The notes under the pieces were generated by a model. It worked only from the letters and a program-made list of their open reading frames with translations. It did no database searches and was not told the DNA's origin. From Rhodocyclaceae bacterium (GTDB lineage Bacteria > Pseudomonadota > Gammaproteobacteria > Burkholderiales > Rhodocyclaceae), in the NCBI GenBank assembly GCA_018261935.1, contig JAGTRP010000010.1, forward strand, positions 1 to 64,000: a DNA stretch of 64,000 bases, given 5' to 3'. Positions within the stretch are counted from its first letter, which is position 1. Every line of letters begins with the position of its first letter. Positions 8,793 through 15,696 of the stretch are shown here, one piece after another. The position numbers and the translations under genes are program-made.

Positions 8793-8838
8793 GGTAATCC
8801 TCACGTTTTTAGCAGCGGTCAGAAGTGGGGTGGGTTAA
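8793..8838 (-). repeat. 46-bp dispersed repeat, copy B (inverted relative to copy A)
   Basis: This is the reverse-complement partner of 101-146 (41 of 46 bases identical). It lies just after the yjbF-like gene and directly abuts the left end of the IS5-family remnant. Its position, touching an insertion sequence, suggests a preferred insertion target or a remnant of an older element. Confidence 0.8.
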
Positions 8839-8844
8839 GACCAT

Positions 8845-9761
8845 CTATCAAAACCGGCTTACAGAACTGACGATCGAGGCGCTTGCCTGGGAGAGTAAGA
8901 ACCTCTAGCAAAACCGTTGTACGAATCGCCAAGCGATGACGGCGCAGGCGAGGTTGAGGAAGCCGAGATGGATGTCGGCGCGCTTCTCATAACGGATGCG
9001 CAGCCGGCGGAAGGCATGCAGCCAGGCCATGGAGCGTTTGACGACCCAGCAGTATCGGCTCAGCCGCTCTTTGGATTCGATGCCGCGGCGGGCGGTACGA
9101 GGGCTGATGCCCCGCCTATGCAGGTATTCGCGGTAAGAAGGAAAGTCGTATCCCTTGTCGGCGTGCAGCTTGACCAGTCGGCAGCGCAGCCGTCCGCGTT
9201 GGCCCGAGACCGCTGGCGCTGCCGCCAGGAGCGGGATGAAATGCTGGGAATCGTGGTCGTTAGCGCCGGAGATCCGGACGGCCAGCGGCAGACCGCGCCC
9301 ATCAACGAGCAGGTGATGCTTGCTGCCGTGCTTGGCCCGGTGGGTGGGATTGGGGCCGATGCCTTCGCGGCCGAGGGGGGTACGCTGGAAGCGTCGAGAC
9401 TGCAGTGGTTCCAGTCGATCTGCCCGGCCTGATGCAGGCGTTTCAGAAAATGCTGGTGCAAGCGCTCCCAGACCCCGGCGGCTTGCCATTCCCGCAGCCG
9501 CTGCCACGGCTCATTTCCTGCAGCAGATATTCCTACTGGATGCCGGTCTTGAGCACGAACAACATCCCGGTCGGAGCTGCTCGATCCGGCACCCGCGGCC
9601 GCCTGCCCAATTCCGAAACCTCGTGTTCCGGCAGCAGCGGCTCTATCTCCGCCCACAATTCATCAGAAACCAGCGCCCGAGCTATGATCCAGCTCCCACG
9701 ACAATACCTTTCATCTTAGGCAATTGCCTTCGCCGTCAGTTCTTCAGTCCGGTTTTGATAG
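8845..9761 (-). mobile_element. Degenerate IS5-family (IS427-like) insertion sequence
   Basis: The element is bounded by imperfect terminal inverted repeats: 8845-8879 and the reverse complement of 9727-9761 match at 27 of 35 bases, with the outer 13 (CTATCAAAACCGG) identical. A second, weaker copy of the CTAGCAAAACCG motif at 8904-8915 overlaps the transposase stop codon, so the left boundary is ambiguous and two related ends may be nested. No clear target-site duplication is visible. It separates the yjbF-like gene from the yjbE-like gene and sits just outside the yjbE terminator. Confidence 0.8.
8905..9685 (-). pseudogene. Broken IS5-family DDE transposase
   Basis: The protein is recognisable only across different reading frames. 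An N-terminal part begins near 9685 (ARALVSDELWAEIEPLLPEHE), where ATA replaces the expected ATG. An in-frame TAG then interrupts VLKTGIQ where the family has a Trp. A frame change follows at EPWQRLREWQAAGVWERL, and another lies near a run of C after SLDASSV. The C-terminal half (8905 to about 9370) is intact and carries the DDE_Tnp_1 features GLPLAVRISGANDHDS, KLHADKGYD and SRYCWVVKRSMAWLH. With a lost start, a nonsense codon and frameshifts, it cannot make active transposase. Confidence 0.87.
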
Positions 9762-9770
9762 GACCTGTAA

Positions 9771-9815
9771 ATCCAAAACAAGAAAGCCGGCATAAGCCGG
9801 CTTTCTTGTTTGGAT
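9771..9815 (-). terminator. Rho-independent terminator after the yjbE-like gene
   Basis: A roughly 20-bp stem (9771-9791 with 9796-9815, one bulged A, loop ATAA) contains a GCCGGC core and is flanked by A/T tracts on both sides. It lies about 11 bases past the yjbE-like stop codon. It also insulates that gene from the insertion-sequence remnant beyond it. Confidence 0.85.
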
Positions 9816-9825
9816 CCAGTACGAA

Positions 9826-10089
9826 TTATTGGGTCTGGGAACCCGTCGTGGTGCCGGTACCATTGTCTTCGTTCGCAGCAGCAACGGCGACAGCGGCAGC
9901 CACGGCTACGCCAATACCAATGGCGGCACCGGTAGTGATGCCTCCGACCGCGGCACCGGTAGCGGCGCCGCCGCCAGCCGCGCCGCCACCAGCAGCGCCA
10001 GCACCTTGCTGTTGCTGTTGAGCGGTTGCGATGCCGACAGAGGCAAGTGCGAGAAGGGATGCGAGGAGGATGCTGGTGACTTTTTTCAT
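9826..10089 (-). CDS. yjbE: YjbE-like Gly/Ala-rich secreted peptide
   Basis: Small exported protein of 87 residues. The signal peptide MKKVTSILLASLLALASVG ends near ATAQ and is followed by a polyglutamine run. Then come Gly/Ala/Thr repeats (GAAGGGAAGGGAATGAAVGG), a hydrophobic GIGVAVAAAVAVAAA segment, and a polar Thr-rich tail NGTGTTTGSQTQ. The layout and Thr/Gln tail resemble YjbE, the first gene of yjbEFGH operons, but low complexity makes exact homology hard to prove. It has its own strong promoter and terminator, so it is a monocistronic, probably highly expressed, unit. The insertion-sequence remnant now separates it from the yjbF-like gene. Confidence 0.75.
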   Translation of the reverse strand: MKKVTSILLASLLALASVGIATAQQQQQGAGAAGGGAAGGGAATGAAVGGITTGAAIGIGVAVAAAVAVAAANEDNGTGTTTGSQTQ

Positions 10090-10124
10090 ATTGGTGGCTC
10101 CAGTTATAAATTTGAGTGTTGCCT

Positions 10125-10152
10125 ATGATAAGCAGTTGATGGTTGCTGTCAA
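10125..10152 (-). promoter_or_regulatory. Strong sigma-70-like promoter for the yjbE-like gene
   Basis: On the minus strand a perfect TTGACA (10152-10147) and TATCAT (10130-10125) are separated by 16 bases, with the start codon about 35 bases downstream of the -10. The upstream flank is A/T-rich. This is among the best promoter matches in the window. Confidence 0.65.
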
Positions 10153-10261
10153 TATATTATGCTACAAAAATTATGCGCTTTGCGTTTCTGTGTGAGGCGT
10201 GTGGCGACGTGGCGTGATAGCATTGGCCGTTTATTCGAGATAATTCCTCAGAGTTCGTTCC

Positions 10262-11413
10262 ATGGCCTTTCCAGATCAGGTATTGCACCCCGTAGTTTGC
10301 GGGGTTTTGATTGCAGCTTCTTGTACATGTAGTGCGGAACAACAGCTTTGGGGGCGGGTGGCGGAAGGCAATCTGGCCGTCTACTGGGCACGAGGAGGGG
10401 TTGGTGTAGAGGACGACGACTTGCTTGTTGGTCCTGTCGTGCAGCGCGCTTCGGCATACGAAGGCGACGAAGTGCCTGGGGTACAAGAATTAGTGCCTGA
10501 GATGTCCGTTGCGCAGAAAGCGGTTGAGTCAAGGGCGGCTACAAACGCGGATATCCTCGAAAAGGCGGAAGTTTATGCGCAAAACCAGCCGATTCTATCG
10601 GCGGTTGCATCAGAAGAGGTGCGTGAACCAACTAATCCTTCGCGGGCAGCAAAAGTAGATATCGGCCTCGCTTCGAAACCTGAGGAGGGCAATCAAAAGC
10701 CGGTATATGCGCAAATCGAGTCGGATGCGCCCCCTGTGGCGTCGCAAATGGCAAAGGGCGGCATCATCGAACGCGATGAACCGGTCCTGAGCGGCAATAT
10801 CCCGCTCAAGTTGGGCTTGGGGCTTGGCGCGGTATTGCTCAGTTCCTCCCTGGATAAGTCAGGGGATCGCTTTGGCCGCGACCATGGCGACCATGGATTT
10901 GCCAAGAAGCTTTCCAATGTCGGCAATGCCTTGCCTCTGGTAGCTTTGGGGGGCGCCAGCTTGGCGGTCTTGACCGCCGAAGATCCGCGTCTCGCCCGAA
11001 CCGGTCTCGCTGCAGTGGAGGCTGGCGGAGGAGCGGTCCTGGGGAGCCTGGGCTTGAAATATGTTATTGGCCGTAGCCGGCCGGAGGCTGGCATGGGGTC
11101 CAGCGACTTCCATCCTTTCAGCGCCAACAACGGCAATTCCTCCATGCCATCGATCCATACGGCGGCAATGTGGGGCGCCGTGACGCCCTTTGCCAAGGAA
11201 TACGATATGCCCTGGCTCTATGGTGTGGCCGCCTTGACCAACTATGCCCGGGTCGCCCAGCGTAAGCATTGGGTTTCCGATACGGTCGCCGGCAGTCTGC
11301 TGGGGTACTTGGCTGGCGACATCGCCTGGCGCTGGAACCGCTCGGCCGCCGGCATCGGCTCGCAAGTCTATGTCACCCCCAATGGGGTTGGAATGAGCTG
11401 GCCTCTGCGTTAA
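10262..11413 (+). CDS. PAP2-family phosphatase with signal peptide and long N-terminal region
   Basis: Type 2 phosphatidic acid phosphatase of 383 residues, probably acting in the periplasm or membrane on lipid (pyro)phosphates such as undecaprenyl pyrophosphate. The C-terminal half has the three PAP2 motifs: KYVIGRSRP (K-x6-R-P), SMPSIH (PSxH) and RVAQRKHWVSD (R-x5-H-x3-D). The first about 170 residues begin with a signal-like stretch and then an acidic, low-homology region of unknown role. The stop codon overlaps the start of the DgkA-like gene (TAATG), so the two are translationally coupled. Together they look like a lipid-carrier recycling pair next to a polysaccharide locus. The start is weakly supported. 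Confidence 0.85.
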   Translation: MAFPDQVLHPVVCGVLIAASCTCSAEQQLWGRVAEGNLAVYWARGGVGVEDDDLLVGPVVQRASAYEGDEVPGVQELVPEMSVAQKAVESRAATNADILEKAEVYAQNQPILSAVASEEVREPTNPSRAAKVDIGLASKPEEGNQKPVYAQIESDAPPVASQMAKGGIIERDEPVLSGNIPLKLGLGLGAVLLSSSLDKSGDRFGRDHGDHGFAKKLSNVGNALPLVALGGASLAVLTAEDPRLARTGLAAVEAGGGAVLGSLGLKYVIGRSRPEAGMGSSDFHPFSANNGNSSMPSIHTAAMWGAVTPFAKEYDMPWLYGVAALTNYARVAQRKHWVSDTVAGSLLGYLAGDIAWRWNRSAAGIGSQVYVTPNGVGMSWPLR

Positions 11414-11769
11414 TGAAAGGGCAACAGTTCCATCGCCGCCTGGGGTTCGCACTGGCAGGCTGGGTGGAGGGGTTCCGCGGGGAGAATAGTTTTCGGACCC
11501 AGGTGGCGGCGGCTGCCCTTGCGGTCCTCGCCACCGCAGCGCTGCGGCCGCCACTGGTCTGGTGGGCCTTGGTGGTTGTTTCGATCGCGCTGGTGCTCGC
11601 CGCCGAACTCTTCAATACGGCCCTGGAGCGAATTATCGACGGCCTTCATCCGGACAAGGCCGAGTTCATTCGGCAGGCCAAGGATTGTGCCGCTGGCGCG
11701 GTCCTTGTCTTCAGCGTGGCGTCTGTCGTTGTCTTCTGCTTGATGCTTCTTGCTGCCTGGCGTGCCTAA
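11413..11769 (+). CDS. dgkA: DgkA-type diacylglycerol/undecaprenol kinase
   Basis: Small trimeric inner-membrane lipid kinase of 118 residues, the usual family length. It has three hydrophobic segments and the family signatures FRGENSFRTQ (amphipathic N-terminal part) and AELFNTALERIIDGL followed by AKDCAAGAV, which hold the catalytic and metal-binding Glu residues. Family members phosphorylate diacylglycerol or undecaprenol. Coupling to the PAP2 gene by a TAATG overlap suggests a joint role in lipid-phosphate turnover. The substrate cannot be decided from sequence. Confidence 0.9.
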   Translation: MKGQQFHRRLGFALAGWVEGFRGENSFRTQVAAAALAVLATAALRPPLVWWALVVVSIALVLAAELFNTALERIIDGLHPDKAEFIRQAKDCAAGAVLVFSVASVVVFCLMLLAAWRA

Positions 11770-11969
11770 TGGCCCGATGACTCTTCTGCGGCTTGAATCT
11801 GCCAGCACAGGTCGCTGCCCTGGAGAGCCAGGGGCTCCAGGCCGTGGTCCGTGACTCGTTGGACGAGGCCGTGGCGGGTGTAGCGGGCAATATAGCCGCC
11901 AGTAGGCAATTTGGCGAAGAACAACTTGCCGGAAACGATGGCGTCGATAATCTGGTCTCGGGATAGCAT
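11766..11969 (-). CDS. Small hypothetical protein
   Basis: About 67 residues from the ATG at 11969 (MLSRDQIIDAIVSGKLFFAK); an upstream ATG at 12005 would add 12 residues that look non-coding. The protein is soluble, without membrane segments or known motifs: an N-terminal helix, then a YIARYTRHGLVQRV stretch and a Trp-containing end. Its stop codon overlaps that of the convergent dgkA. It may be co-transcribed with the next gene upstream on the same strand. Family not recognised. Confidence 0.5.
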   Translation of the reverse strand: MLSRDQIIDAIVSGKLFFAKLPTGGYIARYTRHGLVQRVTDHGLEPLALQGSDLCWQIQAAEESSGH

Positions 11970-12049
11970 GCAAACATCCCGGCGGTGGCGGTTGCCGCTA
12001 TTCATGGATCAGACCCCATCCTTCATCGTGTGTTCCTTGGCGAAGGCCT

Positions 12050-12562
12050 TCACGGGGACTGCGTCAAAACCCCGTAAATCAACACGTGACGACGCAGTTC
12101 GCCATCATAAGAGGCTGGTACGATCGCCAACGGGTACGCGTCGACGGTGGCATTCCGTGCTTTGAGCCAGTCCCGGGCGGCGGCATGGGCGCGGTCGAAG
12201 CTTTCAAACAATCCGGAAAGGCCTGGATCTCGCACTGGCAGGAAGGTGCCCGAGGTACGGTCCAGGAGTGTGTCGGTATCCAGTCGTTGTACTGCGTAGC
12301 CCATGCCGGCCCTGGGTAAGGGGAGGTCATCCAGGGAAAAGCGGTCGCCGAAGGTATCCTCGCCATGGACCAAGCGGGGCAGGGCTGTCTGTCCCGTCAG
12401 CATGGCGGCAAGGTGGGCGTGTAGCTGTTTTCGGAACGGCTCTCCCGCGGCCGTGTCTAGTTCCGGCAGAAGTTCGGCAAGACGCTGGGTGGCGGTGGTG
12501 GCCGCCTCGTCCAGGGCGACGGCGACGACGTGATCGTCGAGAAAAAACGGGTGGCGAATCAT
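12050..12562 (-). CDS. Hypothetical protein
   Basis: A 170-residue soluble protein starting MIRHPFFLDDHVVAVALDE. The open frame extends further upstream, but that part would run into the promoter region of the divergent Pit accessory gene, so I chose the ATG at 12562. Acidic N-terminal helices are followed by a Gly/Pro-rich middle and a C-terminal strand-rich region (YGELRRHVLIYGV-like). No family is recognised. It sits immediately upstream of the small hypothetical gene at 11766-11969 on the same strand. Confidence 0.6.
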   Translation of the reverse strand: MIRHPFFLDDHVVAVALDEAATTATQRLAELLPELDTAAGEPFRKQLHAHLAAMLTGQTALPRLVHGEDTFGDRFSLDDLPLPRAGMGYAVQRLDTDTLLDRTSGTFLPVRDPGLSGLFESFDRAHAAARDWLKARNATVDAYPLAIVPASYDGELRRHVLIYGVLTQSP

Positions 12563-12643
12563 GCCCCATTTAACCACAGCCCGTGGGGTAGGGGGCTGGC
12601 ATGCTAGAATAGCTGGCTGTAACAATAATTCGACGGAAGTGTC

Positions 12644-13285
12644 ATGTTCGGACGGCTGATGCCCAAGGAGGGCAAGTATTTCGAGTTGTTCAACGCTCAC
12701 GCGGAACAGATCGTACTAGGTGGGCAGGCGCTGGTCTCCCTGATTCAATCCCTGATCGACAACGAGCCGGAGCAGGCCGCCAAGTCTGCCGAAGAAATCG
12801 ACGCCTTCGAGACCCGCGCCGACCACATCACTCACGAAACGGTCGCGGCGCTGCATACTTCCTTCATCACGCCTTTCGACCGTGACGAGATTCACCAACT
12901 CATCAGCGGCATGGATGACATCCTGGACCTGACCCAGGATGTGGCCGAGTCCATGAATCTGTACGATATCCGCCAGGTAACGGCGGAGGCCAAGCAGTTG
13001 GCCGACATCGTGCTTTCCTGCTGCCACCGGGTGCAGGCGGCGGTCAGCCAGCTGCATTCCATGGACAATGCGCCGACCATTCTCAAGAACTGCCAGGAGA
13101 TCGACCATCTCGAGTCCGACGCAGATCGCATCATGCGGGAAGCCATGTCCAAGCTCTTCCGGGAAGAACAGGACGTGCGCCAGGTGATCAAGCTCAAGGC
13201 CATTTACGAACTCCTAGAATCGGTCACCGACCGTTGCGAGGATGTCGCCAACACCATCGAAGGCATCGTCCTCGAAAACTCCTGA
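12644..13285 (+). CDS. PhoU-like Pit accessory protein (DUF47)
   Basis: Cytoplasmic all-helical PhoU-like protein of 213 residues, the usual DUF47 length. It begins LMPKEGKYFELFNAHAEQI, a typical DUF47 opening, and carries acidic helix motifs such as HEIQ-like DRDEIHQLISGMDDILD and RCEDVANTIEGIVLENS. The family is almost always found next to PiT phosphate transporters and is thought to regulate them. Here the transporter gene starts 19 bases downstream, so they form an operon. Confidence 0.92.
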   Translation: MFGRLMPKEGKYFELFNAHAEQIVLGGQALVSLIQSLIDNEPEQAAKSAEEIDAFETRADHITHETVAALHTSFITPFDRDEIHQLISGMDDILDLTQDVAESMNLYDIRQVTAEAKQLADIVLSCCHRVQAAVSQLHSMDNAPTILKNCQEIDHLESDADRIMREAMSKLFREEQDVRQVIKLKAIYELLESVTDRCEDVANTIEGIVLENS

Positions 13286-13304
13286 TTGAGGCCTTCGTCC
13301 AGGT

Positions 13305-14312
13305 ATGGAAAATCTCCACATTGGGCTGGGAGTCATCACCCTGCTGGTGATCGTGGCCCTGTTGTTCGACTTCATGAACGGCTTTCATGATGCCGCCAAC
13401 TCCATTGCCACCATCGTCTCGACCCGGGTTCTGAAGCCCCATCAGGCCGTCCTGTGGGCATCGGCCTTCAATTTCATCGCCTTCTTCATTTTCCAGCTCA
13501 AGGTGGCGACCACCATCGGCAAGGGCACCATCGACCCGGCCATCGTGGACCACTACATCGTCTTCGGCGCCCTGGTCGGAGCCATTATCTGGAATATCGT
13601 CACCTGGTATTACGGAATTCCTTCTTCCTCGTCCCACGCGCTCATTGGCGGCCTGGTCGGAGCGGCCCTGGCCAAGATCGGGCCGTCCGGGTTGATCTGG
13701 AGCGGCGTGGGAAAGATCGTTGCCTTCATTTTCATCGCGCCGGTGCTCGGGTTCATCATCGGCGGCCTGCTCATGGTGATCGTCTCCTGGATTTGCAGGG
13801 ATGTGGCGCCACGCCGGGTAGACAAGGTCTTCCGGCGTTTCCAGCTACTGTCGGCAGCGGCCTACAGCCTCGGCCATGGCGGCAACGACGCCCAGAAAAC
13901 CGTGGGCATCATCTGGATGCTGCTTATCGCCGCCGGGATGTCCAACGCGAACAGCAGCGTGCCCAACTGGGTGGTTTTCTCCTGCTACTCGGCCATGGGG
14001 CTTGGCACCTTGTTCGGGGGGTGGCGCATCGTCAAGACCATGGGCAACCGCATTACCAAGCTCAACCAGGCCCGCGGCTTCTGTGCCAACAGCGGCGGGG
14101 CGATCACGCTTTTCCTGGCGACGGCCCTCGGGGTCCCGGTCTCCACTACCCATACCATCACCGGTGCCATTGCCGGCGTCGGCTCCACCCGCGGCACCCG
14201 GCGGGTGCGCTGGGGGGTCGCCCGCGGGATTGTCTGGGCCTGGCTGCTGACCATTCCCTGCAGTGCCGTGATTTCCGCTGGGGCCTGGTACGTCGGCCGC
14301 GCCATCCTGTAA
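13305..14312 (+). CDS. pit: PiT-family inorganic phosphate transporter
   Basis: Inner-membrane low-affinity phosphate (or metal-phosphate) transporter of 335 residues with about ten membrane helices. Both inverted-repeat signatures are present: FMNGFHDAANSIAT in the N-terminal half and LGHGGNDAQKTVGI in the C-terminal half, together with the PSSSSHALIGG and PVSTTHTITGA re-entrant loops. It follows its DUF47 partner. A 47-residue membrane protein gene starts two bases after its stop. Confidence 0.95.
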   Translation: MENLHIGLGVITLLVIVALLFDFMNGFHDAANSIATIVSTRVLKPHQAVLWASAFNFIAFFIFQLKVATTIGKGTIDPAIVDHYIVFGALVGAIIWNIVTWYYGIPSSSSHALIGGLVGAALAKIGPSGLIWSGVGKIVAFIFIAPVLGFIIGGLLMVIVSWICRDVAPRRVDKVFRRFQLLSAAAYSLGHGGNDAQKTVGIIWMLLIAAGMSNANSSVPNWVVFSCYSAMGLGTLFGGWRIVKTMGNRITKLNQARGFCANSGGAITLFLATALGVPVSTTHTITGAIAGVGSTRGTRRVRWGVARGIVWAWLLTIPCSAVISAGAWYVGRAIL

Positions 14313-14313
14313 T

Positions 14314-14457
14314 TTGAAAACCCTGGCTTATCTCGCCCTGCTGGCCACGCTGGCGGGGCTGGTCTGGGCCGTTCCCGTGCTCTGGGAACTGGCCGTGGCC
14401 GGTGCCATCGGCGGGGCCTACTGGATCTTCTTCCGGCAGCAGCCGAAAAAGAACTGA
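14314..14457 (+). CDS. Small membrane protein (47 residues)
   Basis: A TTG-initiated frame directly after the Pit stop codon, encoding MKTLAYLALLATLAGLVW, a second hydrophobic stretch, and a basic tail FFRQQPKKN. One or two membrane helices with a positive cytoplasmic end are predicted. The tight spacing suggests translation coupled to the transporter, but homology is unknown. Its stop abuts that of the convergent YdcH-like gene in the palindrome TGATCA. Confidence 0.5.
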   Translation: MKTLAYLALLATLAGLVWAVPVLWELAVAGAIGGAYWIFFRQQPKKN

Positions 14458-14679
14458 TCAGGCCGGGATATCCGGCACCAGCATCTGTTCCAATTGCTGG
14501 ATGCGGTCCTTCAAGAGCAGCTTGCGTTTCTTGATCCGCCGCACCAGTAGCTCGTCCGGCGGCGGGGCGGCCGCCATGTGGTCGATGACCAGGTCGAGAT
14601 CCCGATGTTCCGCCTGCAATTCGTGGAGCAAGATTCGGATCCCGGCGATCTCCTCGTCGCTCATCGGTCGGTTCGCCAT
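14458..14679 (-). CDS. YdcH-family (DUF465) small coiled-coil protein
   Basis: A 73-residue helical, charged protein (MANRPMSDEEIAGIRILLHEL) with the DUF465 pattern of a long helix, a Pro-containing turn, and a basic helix RRIKKRKLLLKDRIQQLEQML. The function of the family is unknown. I prefer the ATG at 14679 over one four codons upstream. Confidence 0.8.
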   Translation of the reverse strand: MANRPMSDEEIAGIRILLHELQAEHRDLDLVIDHMAAAPPPDELLVRRIKKRKLLLKDRIQQLEQMLVPDIPA

Positions 14680-14747
14680 CAGGCACTCCATGGGGGTAGT
14701 GATGGTTTGCTAGAATACTCGCACCAACCCCAATTTAGGAGAGAGAC

Positions 14748-15068
14748 ATGCAATATCATGTGATCGTCTCGTTCGCTAAAGACCGCGAATACCACTTCCG
14801 ATTCGGCTCGGGCGATCTCGCCGGCAGAACGGTGGATGAAGCCCGCAAATGGTTCGACCGCGAATTCACCAGCCTGGAGTGCGATGTGGCGACCCCCACC
14901 GGCAAGGTCCTCATCATCGACCGCATCCTGAGCGTCGCAAAGTACGCCGGCGAAGGGCGCTTCAAGGAGCAGGCGAGCTGGGCCGACCAATTCGCCAGGT
15001 ACACCGCCCTCATCCTGGCCCGGGACCTTATCCGCGTCGACGTGGCCAATTACGCCATCGGTTACTGA
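14748..15068 (+). CDS. Hypothetical protein upstream of greB
   Basis: 106-residue soluble protein with a strong Shine-Dalgarno (AGGAGAG) before the ATG. Strand-rich start (MQYHVIVSFAKDREYHFRF), a helix WFDREFTSLEC, then two helices; no membrane segments. No known family is recognised. It lies seven bases upstream of greB and is probably co-transcribed with it. Confidence 0.65.
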   Translation: MQYHVIVSFAKDREYHFRFGSGDLAGRTVDEARKWFDREFTSLECDVATPTGKVLIIDRILSVAKYAGEGRFKEQASWADQFARYTALILARDLIRVDVANYAIGY

Positions 15069-15075
15069 TCAAGTC

Positions 15076-15633
15076 TTGAACAAGGCATTTGTAAGAGAAG
15101 GCGACGGCGGGGACGATGAAGACCTCCCGCTCGCACTGAAGCTGCCGCCGGGAACCCGCAACTACATCACACCCGCCGGCCATGCCCGCCTGAAGTCCGA
15201 ACTGGAGGAACTGGTGAAGCGGGAGCGGCCCCGGGTAGTGGAGGTGGTTGCCTGGGCCGCTTCCAATGGCGACCGCTCGGAGAACGGGGACTATATCTAT
15301 GGCAAGAAGCGGTTGCGGGAAATTGACCGCCGCATCCGTTTCCTGACCAAGCGCCTCGATATCGCCGAGGTGGTGGATCCCACCCTGCAGCCCAACGCCG
15401 ACCAGGTGTTTTTCGGCGCCACGGTTACCATTTGCGACCCTGAAGGCAACGAAAATACCTACATCATCGTCGGGGTGGACGAGGCCGACGCCTCCCGTGG
15501 CCGCATCAGCTGGATTTCTCCCCTGGCGCGCGCCCTGCTGAAATCCCGGGAGGGCGACACGGTGCGTTTCCACAGCCCCCTGGGCTGGCGGGAAATCGAC
15601 ATCGTCGAAGTGCGGTACGAGACGATCGAATAA
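15076..15633 (+). CDS. greB: Transcription elongation factor GreB
   Basis: RNA polymerase secondary-channel factor that stimulates cleavage of backtracked transcripts. It is 185 residues including an about 22-residue acidic N-terminal extension. The N-terminal coiled coil starts at NYITPAGHARLKSELEEL and includes the conserved acidic tip (NGDRSENGDYIYGKKRL). The C-terminal FKBP-like domain has WISPLARALLKSREGD. The start is a TTG at 15076. GreB rather than GreA is supported by the GDYIYGKKRLREIDRR stretch. Confidence 0.95.
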   Translation: MNKAFVREGDGGDDEDLPLALKLPPGTRNYITPAGHARLKSELEELVKRERPRVVEVVAWAASNGDRSENGDYIYGKKRLREIDRRIRFLTKRLDIAEVVDPTLQPNADQVFFGATVTICDPEGNENTYIIVGVDEADASRGRISWISPLARALLKSREGDTVRFHSPLGWREIDIVEVRYETIE

Positions 15634-15634
15634 G

Positions 15635-15662
15635 CTTGAAATGGGGCGGAACGCCCCCATCT
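15635..15662 (+). promoter_or_regulatory. Heat-shock (sigma-32) promoter of htpG
   Basis: CTTGAAA (15635-15641), a 13-base spacer and CCCCATCT (15655-15662) match the RpoH consensus CTTGAAA-N11-16-CCCCATNT at every fixed position. The htpG start is 35 bases downstream. The spacer also forms a GGGGCG-GAA-CGCCCC hairpin followed by TTTTTA, so the same bases may terminate greB transcription. Confidence 0.92.
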
Positions 15663-15696
15663 CCCTTTTTATCGTTTCAACAAGGGAGTCTCAAGC

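Noticed and set aside
9320-10021. Forward open frame across the transposase remnant and the yjbE-like gene
   Set aside because: Antisense to both; it runs through the terminator hairpin and encodes low-complexity sequence.
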